From the NCBI GenBank assembly GCA_016209685.1, contig JACQVQ010000003.1, forward strand, positions 42,853-106,852: a DNA stretch of 64,000 nt. The letters are read 5' to 3'. Position 1 is the stretch's first letter, and the number at the start of each line of letters is the position of its first letter. The DNA is from Planctomycetota bacterium (GTDB lineage: Bacteria; Planctomycetota; Brocadiia; Brocadiales; Bathyanammoxibiaceae). Below, piece by piece: positions 56,751-64,000 of the stretch. Under the pieces are notes generated by a model that was not told the origin of the DNA, did not search any database, and saw only the letters and a list, made by a program, of their open reading frames with translations. A program made the position numbers and the translations under genes.

Positions 56751-58310
56751 CTATCTCTTCACCTTCCGCCTAAGGGCCAGGGCAAAGAGAGCAATTTGGA
56801 CGTAAACAACAATAGATTCCAATACCAAAATCCATTTATTCCAGCCAGCAACATGCATTGCCTCACCAATTCTAGTAACGCGCGTAAAAGTAGCTACCTC
56901 TAAGCTATACCAAAAAGAGTTACACAAATCCTCTACCCAATTCCCAAAACAGAAGGGTCTATCGCTGAACAGCAAAGGTGGTACTAAAACATCCAGGGAC
57001 AATAGTAGAGGAAATGCAACAAGGACAAGCAAGGCCAGAACTATAGAGGCCCTTTTGGGTCTCTCGCCGTAGCCACTAGTCCAGTAGAGGGCCTCAAGGG
57101 AAAGGATATTGCGTCCCAGCCACCCGTACATCTTCCGCCTGCACTCCATCTCCCCGTAGTGGAAGTCCCCGGCCGTGTTCCAGTCCTTCTTATCCTCAAA
57201 GTTCCGCTTAAGCTCCAGGTAGAGCCGACGTACAGGCTCGTATTTCTCCTCCCTGAGCTTCTCTTCGCCCTTTGTCATTCTGACCCTGAACGAAGTGAAG
57301 GGGAAGAATCTCGTATCTGTCTCACTAAGATTTTTCTCCACATCCTCATCGCCATCCAGTTCGTCTACCGTAGGGGCAGGTTTTAAACCTGCCCCTACAG
57401 CCTCATCCGCCTCAAGCTCGTCCCTTAAGACGTTTTGCTTCCTCGGAGGGAATATGAAAAAGGACTTCTCCTCTTTACCAAATTCACAATACCTGAAGTC
57501 CACCTTGTCTATGCTGGAGTGGAGGAAGGAACAGTGGGAGAGGTCAACGTTCTGGAATACCACCTCACCCAGGAATCTGGTGTACTTGAACGAACTCCCA
57601 GGACCCAGAAGTACGGGCCTCCTTTCATTACCCAACTCCAACGACTGAAAGCGTACCCTCTTCCTGAACTCGGCATCATTAAAATTTGCCCCTTTACTGA
57701 AGGTAGTACCTACAAAATCCCCCTCAGAGAATGTGGCCCTACTGAAATCCGCCCTCTCAGAGAATTCGGCCTCACCGAAATACGCCCCCCCAGAGAATGT
57801 GGCCCCACTGAAACCCGCCCCCTCAGAGAACGTGGCCTCAATGAAAACCGCCCACTCAGAGAACGTGGCCTTAATGAAAACCGCTTCTTTAGAGAACGTG
57901 GCCCGCTGGAAATCTGCCACCTTAGAGAATTTGGCCTCACCGAAAAACGCCCACTTAGAGAATTTGGCCCCGCGGAAATCCGCCTCCCCAGAGAATTTGG
58001 CTCCACCGAAATCCGCCCTCTCATAGAATGTGGCCTCACTGAAATCTACAGGCACAGGCACACCAAAACTGTAGTTAATACGAATACATGTGTGGTCAAA
58101 GCCTTCGGGGAAGTAACAGCCCTTTAAGTCTATGCTGTCCTTACCTTCTATCCTCTCCTCCACCTTTTGTTTAAAGGCCTCCAGGTCTTTGTCATCACGG
58201 GTGGAATGTAGGATGCAGAGGCCGTCCCTGTCGCCTTCCAGGGGAGGTTCATTACATACATAACTTGAATATTTTGATTTCCAGTTGCACATCCTTCTTT
58301 TCCCTTTCAA
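56751..58310 (-). CDS. Pentapeptide-repeat membrane protein with repeat-derived insertions
   Basis: (A/S)DFxxAxFS pentapeptide array and C-terminal TM segments; AVGAGLKPAPTV and TDTRFFPFTSFRVRMTKGEE from palindromic repeats. Confidence 0.8.
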   Translation of the reverse strand: MKGKRRMCNWKSKYSSYVCNEPPLEGDRDGLCILHSTRDDKDLEAFKQKVEERIEGKDSIDLKGCYFPEGFDHTCIRINYSFGVPVPVDFSEATFYERADFGGAKFSGEADFRGAKFSKWAFFGEAKFSKVADFQRATFSKEAVFIKATFSEWAVFIEATFSEGAGFSGATFSGGAYFGEAEFSERADFSRATFSEGDFVGTTFSKGANFNDAEFRKRVRFQSLELGNERRPVLLGPGSSFKYTRFLGEVVFQNVDLSHCSFLHSSIDKVDFRYCEFGKEEKSFFIFPPRKQNVLRDELEADEAVGAGLKPAPTVDELDGDEDVEKNLSETDTRFFPFTSFRVRMTKGEEKLREEKYEPVRRLYLELKRNFEDKKDWNTAGDFHYGEMECRRKMYGWLGRNILSLEALYWTSGYGERPKRASIVLALLVLVAFPLLLSLDVLVPPLLFSDRPFCFGNWVEDLCNSFWYSLEVATFTRVTRIGEAMHVAGWNKWILVLESIVVYVQIALFALALRRKVKR

Positions 58311-58739
58311 TGCATTATATTTTGGAGTCTCCGCCTGAGGTGGACAATGGCCCCTTCATTATTCGCAGGCTAAAGCCTGCGGCTACTCCCTACTCTCTAT
58401 CCCCTATACTCTGACATGCGGGCTGGACTCCATAAGCAGCGGTGGCCTATTATATTGCACTCCAGGGGAGATGTCTAACCTGTAACCCCTTTTAAAAATG
58501 CAGGGTGGGGAATGCGGAGTGAGGAGTTAATTCCGCAATCTGCACTCAGCAATCCGCATTTCCTACTCCCTACCCCTGTGAACCACGTGGGGTTCACAGC
58601 TAAGGTACAGGCAAGCCCTGCACCCTGCGTGGTGCGGGGACTACCCCCTATCTTTCCCCCGTTCCCTGTTTATTGAAACCAGTGGAATCCCGTGGAATCT
58701 AGACATTTACTCTTTTGGTACGTCTGCTAGACTTGGGGC

Positions 58740-58961
58740 GTGATGGGCACCGGAGAGAAACTCGTAAATAAGAGGGCCGTCATGCGGCTTCAGGAGAAGG
58801 CAGAGAGAACCCTGGAGGCCGTCATGCGTCAGGGCTTCTACGGCTCCGTGACCCTGGAGGTCTCCCTGGTGGACGGCCTCATCAGAAGCATCCGTACGCG
58901 TGTGGAGGAACAGGAGGTGGTGGGGAAGGGGGAGGGGGCAGGGAGTAGGGATCAGAATTAA
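58740..58961 (+). CDS. DUF2292-like small protein
   Basis: FYGSVTLEVSLVDGLIRSIRTRVEE. Confidence 0.55.
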   Translation: MMGTGEKLVNKRAVMRLQEKAERTLEAVMRQGFYGSVTLEVSLVDGLIRSIRTRVEEQEVVGKGEGAGSRDQN

Positions 58962-59331
58962 GAATTCAGAAGTCAGAATTCAGAATACTAATCCGCCTGA
59001 GGCGGAAAGACTTTGGATTATGGGCTAACCGCTGGTTCAATCCCGCCCGAGGCGGACTTTCAGCTTGAAGATTGAACCAGCATTAAGGTTGAGTTTTTTT
59101 TCCTGGCTACTTGCTACAGTTTTTGACTTACCTGTTAAACCTAGTTGCAACCTGTTGAATCCAGCCATTTACTCTTTTGAAAGATATGTTATACAAAGAG
59201 GTGTAATCAGTAGTCAGCAGTCGGGGGTCAGCAGTCAGTAGGGGCGGGGTTACCCCGCCCCTACAAAAATTCCTGATTGCTGAATTCCTGAAAAACGGTA
59301 ACCGAAGGTTCCGCTTAACAACGGATTCCAA

Positions 59332-59378
59332 GAGGCCCGAAGGAGTTGCCATACCCTCCCTCGGGCCTTTTTCTTTTT
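59332..59378 (+). terminator. Intrinsic terminator upstream of the prohead protease gene
   Basis: AGGCCCGA...TCGGGCCTTTTTCTTTTT hairpin plus T-run. Confidence 0.65.
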
Positions 59379-59410
59379 ACAGACCTGACACTATCAAAAA
59401 GGAAGGGAAG

Positions 59411-60166
59411 ATGCCAAATACCCTATACAAGGCCTTTCAGGCCGACGTTCTAAACCAGGAGGATTCCCGGAGGACTCTATGGGCAGTGGCCAGTATGGAG
59501 GCGCCTGACAGAGAGGGTGACGTAATACTGGCGGAGGGGTGGGAACTGGAGAATTACAGGAAAAACCCCGTCATCCTCTTTGCCCACAAGTACGACCAGC
59601 CCCCAGTGGCCAGGGCACTGGAGATTGGGGTCTCTCAGAAGGGGCTGCGGTTCAGGGCCCAGTTCCCCAGCCGCAAGGAGTATCCCTTTGCCGACACCAT
59701 ATATCAGCTTTATCGGGGTGGGTATCTCAGGAGCTTCTCCGTAGGCTTTATCCCGAAACTCTGGGAGGACAGGAAATCTCCCTCAGGGGATGGGCAAGGG
59801 GGCAGGCTTTTCAGGCGGCACGAATTGGTGGAAATTTCTGTCGTCCCCATCCCCACACATCCCAAGGCCCTGGCTGAGGCCCAGAAGAAGGGACTCCTGG
59901 GACGGGAGGAGGTGAGGGTGCTGGAAACATTGGGGGCAGAGCCCCAATGCTATAGCCCTGGTGCTCCGCCACCAGGGCTGGCCAGTGTCTCAGCAGAGGC
60001 GGAGGCGGGAAGGGAGGCCCTGGTGAGGCTGGAACTCCTCCTGAAGGGGGTACAGGACCTTCAGGCCCAGGCCACCCTCTCCCAGGAGGAGGTGGTGACC
60101 CTGGTGGAAAGGGCGATGAAGGAATCTCTGGAATGCGGAATGGGGAATGCGGAGTGCGGAATGTAG
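59411..60166 (+). CDS. HK97-type prohead maturation protease with repeat insertions
   Basis: ASMEAPDREGDVILAEGWELENYRKNPVILFAHKYDQPPVA, YLRSFSVGFIP; C element encodes TLGAEPQCYSPGAPPPGLA. Confidence 0.88.
   Translation: MPNTLYKAFQADVLNQEDSRRTLWAVASMEAPDREGDVILAEGWELENYRKNPVILFAHKYDQPPVARALEIGVSQKGLRFRAQFPSRKEYPFADTIYQLYRGGYLRSFSVGFIPKLWEDRKSPSGDGQGGRLFRRHELVEISVVPIPTHPKALAEAQKKGLLGREEVRVLETLGAEPQCYSPGAPPPGLASVSAEAEAGREALVRLELLLKGVQDLQAQATLSQEEVVTLVERAMKESLECGMGNAECGM
59928..59980. repeat. 54-nt double-hairpin repeat inside prohead protease CDS
   Basis: Matches 26690-26743. Confidence 0.9.
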
Positions 60167-60237
60167 AAAAACTTTAATCCGCTTTAGGCGGAAAAAGAAA
60201 TTGAGGGTCAGTTTGACACACACAAGGAGGTAATTGA

Positions 60238-61407
60238 ATGAGCAAGGAAATGTTGGAAAGAGTAGAGGCTTTGGAAAAGGCACTTAAAGGGATGCCCGAT
60301 TGTCTGGAGAAACACAAGGAGGGCCTAGCCAGCCGGATTGAGGAGGTGGTAAAGGGCAAGGTACAGGAGGCCGTATCTACCTACCTGCCTGGAAAACCAC
60401 TGACCAGGAAGCTGGAGTTTGCTGGAGGCGAGTCCGCTCCGGATAGCCCCGAGGGGTTCAGCCTGGGACGACTCTTCAAGGCCCTTAGCACCAAGGACTG
60501 GACGGGGGCCCGTGTAGAGAAGAAGGCCCTTGGAGAGGCCACCGGCCCTGCCGGGGGTTACCTGGTCCCCGAGGAATACGTAAGAGAGGTAAAGGACAGG
60601 ATTACCGCCCAGTCCGTGATACGCGGGGCGGGGGCCACCGTATATCCGATGGCCACCGACACGCTAAACATCCCCAGGGTCTCAGGTGGTGCAACGGCCT
60701 ACTGGCTGGGGGAGAACACCCAGATACCCGCCACAGACCCCACCTTTGCCCAGGTGCAACTAGTGGCCAAGGTCCTGGCGGCCATGGTGAAGGTCTCTAA
60801 CCAACTCCTGGCCGATAGCTCAGGGGCAGCCGAGGCGGCCATCCGAAGGGATGTGGCCAAGACCATAGCCCTGGCCGAGGACCTGGCCTTTATACAGGGT
60901 TCGGGTACGGGTAATGAACCCAGGGGATTCCTCAACACCTCTAACGTAAACGAGGTGAGCCTGGGGGCCAACGGTGGTACCCCCACCTTTGATACCGTCT
61001 ACGACGCCCTCTACCAGGTGGAGAAGAACGATGGGGTGGCCTCGGCCTGGATTATGCACCCCAGGACCAAGAACACCCTACGGAAGATTAAGGACTCTCA
61101 GGGCCACTACATCTACACCCTGAGCCCCAGCCTCAAGGAGCCTGATAGTCTAGTGGGCATCCCCGTCTTTCTCACCACCCAGCTCCCCGTCAACCTCACC
61201 GTAGGTACCTCTACGGATTGCTCCTATATGCTCCTGGGGCAGTTTGAGGAGGCCATCATCGGGGAACGGCTGGGTATGGAGTTCGCCATAGACCAGTCTG
61301 GTACTGCCTTTGAGTACTACCAGAGCTGGATCCGTGCCATAAGCCGTCTGGACTTCGCCCTGAGGACCCCGGAGGTCTTCTGCAAGGTAACGGGCGTAAG
61401 GCCGTAG
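60238..61407 (+). CDS. HK97-type major capsid protein
   Basis: GGYLVPEEYVREVKDRITAQSVIRGAGATVYPM, AWIMHPRTKNTLRKIKDSQGHYI, GIPVFLTTQLP. Confidence 0.92.
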   Translation: MSKEMLERVEALEKALKGMPDCLEKHKEGLASRIEEVVKGKVQEAVSTYLPGKPLTRKLEFAGGESAPDSPEGFSLGRLFKALSTKDWTGARVEKKALGEATGPAGGYLVPEEYVREVKDRITAQSVIRGAGATVYPMATDTLNIPRVSGGATAYWLGENTQIPATDPTFAQVQLVAKVLAAMVKVSNQLLADSSGAAEAAIRRDVAKTIALAEDLAFIQGSGTGNEPRGFLNTSNVNEVSLGANGGTPTFDTVYDALYQVEKNDGVASAWIMHPRTKNTLRKIKDSQGHYIYTLSPSLKEPDSLVGIPVFLTTQLPVNLTVGTSTDCSYMLLGQFEEAIIGERLGMEFAIDQSGTAFEYYQSWIRAISRLDFALRTPEVFCKVTGVRP

Positions 61408-61506
61408 GACCAGGGGACAGGGTACAGGGATCGGGGGACAGGGGAAAAGATTTTTCCCTGTTCCCTGTCTACTGTAACCTGTTACCTGTTAAGGGAGGTA
61501 ACCAAG

Positions 61507-61575
61507 ATGCACAAAGTATACAAGAACAAGATGGTCAGGCCAGGCCAGACCGTCAAAAAGACAAAGGGTAGATAA
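61507..61575 (+). CDS. 22-aa small ORF between capsid and connector genes
   Basis: GGGAGGTAACCAAG-ATG, MHKVYKNKMVRPGQTVKKTKGR*, TAATG overlap with next gene. Confidence 0.45.
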   Translation: MHKVYKNKMVRPGQTVKKTKGR

Positions 61576-62096
61576 TGCCGCTTACCACGCTGATAACCGC
61601 AAAGGAGTACCTGGGTCTTACAGGTACCGGGGAGGACAGCCTCCTCAATCGTCTCATGGACTGGGCCACGGACTTTATCCACTCCTACTGTGGGAGGATT
61701 TTCCCCCAGGGGGGCTATGATGAGTATACAGATGGGGATGGGACAGAGACCCTCCTCAGCCACCAGTTCCCCATCCTCTCCGTGAACTCCCTGGAGGTGG
61801 ACGGGGTAGTCAAGGACTCCACAAGCTTTGTCCTCTACGCCCCCCTGGGACTCCTGAAGCTCAAGTCGGGTGTCTTCCCCAGGGGGAAGAAGAACGTAAG
61901 ACTCCAGTACACGGCAGGCTATGCCACCATCCCAAAGGACATAGAACAGGCCTGCATTGAGCTGGTAGCCCTGAGGTACTATGACAGGGGCAAGGAGAGG
62001 CTGGGCGTGACTAGTAGCGAGGGTACCTCTTTCGTCTCCCAACTCCCGCAGGAGATTAGACAGGTGCTGGAGCTTTATAAGAGGTATGGGGTTTAG
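61575..62096 (+). CDS. Phage head-tail connector (gp6-like)
   Basis: LITAKEYLGLTGTGEDSLLNRLMDWATDFIHSYCGR. Confidence 0.8.
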   Translation: MPLTTLITAKEYLGLTGTGEDSLLNRLMDWATDFIHSYCGRIFPQGGYDEYTDGDGTETLLSHQFPILSVNSLEVDGVVKDSTSFVLYAPLGLLKLKSGVFPRGKKNVRLQYTAGYATIPKDIEQACIELVALRYYDRGKERLGVTSSEGTSFVSQLPQEIRQVLELYKRYGV

Positions 62097-62097
62097 A

Positions 62098-62125
62098 GTA
62101 GGGGCACGTTGCAACGTGCCCCTAC
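62098..62125. repeat. Palindrome GTAGGGGCACGTTGCAACGTGCCCCTAC
   Basis: Identical to 10003-10030. Confidence 0.9.
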
Positions 62126-62146
62126 CTTAGACGTAGGGAGAAACAC

Positions 62147-62503
62147 ATGACATACAAGGAACCCGACTATGAGACGGTAATCGTCCAGAAACTAAGGGCC
62201 ATGGAAGAGTCCCTGAAATCTTTCATGGCCGGCTTGGAAGAACCACTCCTTAGGAAAAAGGTGTTAGCTACAATTGAAGCCCCGGTAAGTGGCACTATCG
62301 TTAGGTGGAAGAGGACGTCCGGACTGGTATGACCTGGTACTCACATCTGCACCATCAGAGCTACGAAGCTGTACGGAGGTGGGATTTTTTTTGTCAAGTC
62401 TATACATGAAGGCTATCTCCACCTCCACATCAGTGCAGTAGAAGGCTATGAAGTTAGTGCCGGAGAAACCATAGCCACTATAGAGGATACCGTCTGGATT
62501 TGA
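62147..62503 (+). pseudogene. Possible biotinyl/lipoyl-like domain protein interrupted by an in-frame TGA at 62330-62332
   Basis: Same frame continues after TGA to 62503: ...VLATIEAPVSGTIVRWKRTSGLV*PGTHICTIRATKLYGGGIFFVKSIHEGYLHLHISAVEGYEVSAGETIATIEDTVWI*. Confidence 0.5.
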
Positions 62504-62535
62504 GCAGGCAAACCACGGCGGGGCAAGGCATTTGC

Positions 62536-63903
62536 CTATCTGACCGAAAATCTAGCCAAGACGGTGGTCTCCTGTACCACTGCCAGGGATTCTTGTGGAC
62601 TCGTATTACTGTCTCTAACGCCGGCATTCGTGTCCAGGATTATAGCATGGCTGTTTCTACCAGAGATGCCCGCATTACCTATTATAAAGTTACAGGAAGG
62701 GTTTATAGAGCCGTCCGGCCTGAGCTTCAGGACCCAAATGTCCTCCTGTCCGCTACCAAAAGAGCTGGTCCATCCAGCCACTATGTAACCCCCGTCACCA
62801 GTCTGTTGAAGGTACTCAACCCTTTCATCACCCACTCCCCCGTAGGTCTTCTCCCACTCCACAGTTCCATCGTACTTGAGCTTCAATACCCAGAGGTCAA
62901 GGTCCTCCACGTCAAAGGTCTCTGTATTGAAGTAGCCTGCACTACCGGCCAATATGTACCCTCCATCACGGGTCTGGAAGATGGAACTGGCTGTACATAG
63001 GTAGCCCTTTTTCCCATAGAGCTTTTGCCACTGCACAGTTCCATTTGCTCGGAGCTTCAAGACCCAGGCATCCTCCTCCGCCGTCTCCTCCCCCGTGCCG
63101 AAAGAGTTGGTCCACCCGGCCACTATATAACCCCCGTCATGGGTCTGTTTGATACAAATGGCCCAATCATCTACACCCCCCCCATAGCTTTTCTGCCACT
63201 CCACAGCCCCATCTGACCGCAACTTTAAGACCCAAAAATCATAAACCCCCGCGCCAAAGGACTCTGTCATGCCTGCTACTATGTAACCCCCGTCTCGGGT
63301 CTGCTGAATACAATTGGCTATGTCGCTCTTATTTCCCCCATAGGTCTTCTGCCACTCCACGGCCCCATCTGGTCGGAGCTTCAAGACCCAGACGTCGTTC
63401 TCTCCCTCAGCAGAGGACGTTACACTAGCCACTACGTAGCCTCCGTCAGTGGTCTTGTGGAGGGAACGGGCCTCATTACTATCATCCCACTTATAGGTCT
63501 TCTGCCACTCTACAGTGCCATCGGGCCTGAGCTTTAATATCCAGGTGGTTCTCCCGGCACTGAAAGATTGGGTCCAACCAGCCACTATGTAGCCTCCATC
63601 ACTGGCCTCGTGGATGGATTCGGCCGCATCCCAATTAACCCCCCCATAAGCCTTCTGCCACTCCACCGTACCACTAGCCCCGAGTTTCAAGACCCAGGCG
63701 TCCCCCTCTCCAGCACCGAAGGAGCGTGTATCACCAGCCACTATATAGCCCCCATCGGTAGTCTGCTGGATGGAATGGGCCCTATCAGAGTTAGCTCCCC
63801 CGTAGGTAGCGGCCCAGCCCATTGTCTCAGAGGAGACGGGGGTGGCCAGAAGAAGGAGACAGTAGACAGTAGGCAGCCATGCACCACGTAGGGTGCATGG
63901 CAA
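62536..63903 (-). CDS. Secreted beta-propeller-like repeat protein (SBBP/delta-60-like)
   Basis: Repeated KTYGG...DGGYIVAGxTxSFGAGxxDxWVLKLRPDGTVEWQ units. Confidence 0.75.
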   Translation of the reverse strand: MPCTLRGAWLPTVYCLLLLATPVSSETMGWAATYGGANSDRAHSIQQTTDGGYIVAGDTRSFGAGEGDAWVLKLGASGTVEWQKAYGGVNWDAAESIHEASDGGYIVAGWTQSFSAGRTTWILKLRPDGTVEWQKTYKWDDSNEARSLHKTTDGGYVVASVTSSAEGENDVWVLKLRPDGAVEWQKTYGGNKSDIANCIQQTRDGGYIVAGMTESFGAGVYDFWVLKLRSDGAVEWQKSYGGGVDDWAICIKQTHDGGYIVAGWTNSFGTGEETAEEDAWVLKLRANGTVQWQKLYGKKGYLCTASSIFQTRDGGYILAGSAGYFNTETFDVEDLDLWVLKLKYDGTVEWEKTYGGVGDERVEYLQQTGDGGYIVAGWTSSFGSGQEDIWVLKLRPDGSINPSCNFIIGNAGISGRNSHAIILDTNAGVRDSNTSPQESLAVVQETTVLARFSVR

Positions 63904-64000
63904 GCCATGAACCCCTGTGGTGCATGGTAAGCCATGAACCCCTGTGGTGCATGGTAAGCCATGAACCCCTGTGGTGCATGGTAAGCCATGAACCCCTGTG
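63885..64000. repeat. 27-nt tandem repeat GGTGCATGGTAAGCCATGAACCCCTGT reaching the window edge
   Basis: About four consecutive units with one variant position. Confidence 0.85.

Noticed and set aside
59025-59090. tRNA-like GGTTCAATCCC segment
   Set aside because: The surrounding sequence folds as a nested palindrome, not a cloverleaf.
63885-64000. CRISPR array
   Set aside because: Units are directly adjacent with no spacers; it is a simple tandem repeat. No CRISPR array seen elsewhere.

Overview
Bacterial chromosomal window with four layers. (1) Core genes: B12-binding radical SAM (partial), mqnC/mqnA (futalosine menaquinone route), cysC, rpoD, dnaG, rnpB, an endonuclease III-like gene and pyrC. 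(2) A nearly complete type II secretion locus (gspG/E on +, gspF/C/M/L/K/J/I/D on -) with secreted VCBS, PQQ/PKD and Big-1 type proteins. (3) A split HK97-type phage head module: terS, terL and portal on - at 34-40 kb; prohead protease, capsid and connector on + at 59-62 kb; a S24-type repressor near 44 kb. (4) Small cargo genes: XRE/ImmA, SDH-type serine protease, DJ-1, MerR-HicB, Fic, DUF4258/DUF2283. Two patterns stand out. First, several families of short palindromic repeats occur between genes and also in frame inside many genes (mqnA, a phosphodiesterase, dnaG, terL, pyrC, prohead protease, cyclase, pentapeptide protein, repressor, Big-1 protein), in peripheral hairpins of rnpB, and nested inside each other. 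Second, at four loci (rnpB, terL, portal, endonuclease III-like) a small cargo segment lies directly downstream of an intact gene and is followed by a second, partly diverged copy of only that gene's 3' end. All calls come from reading the sequence and the supplied ORF track; no database search was run.
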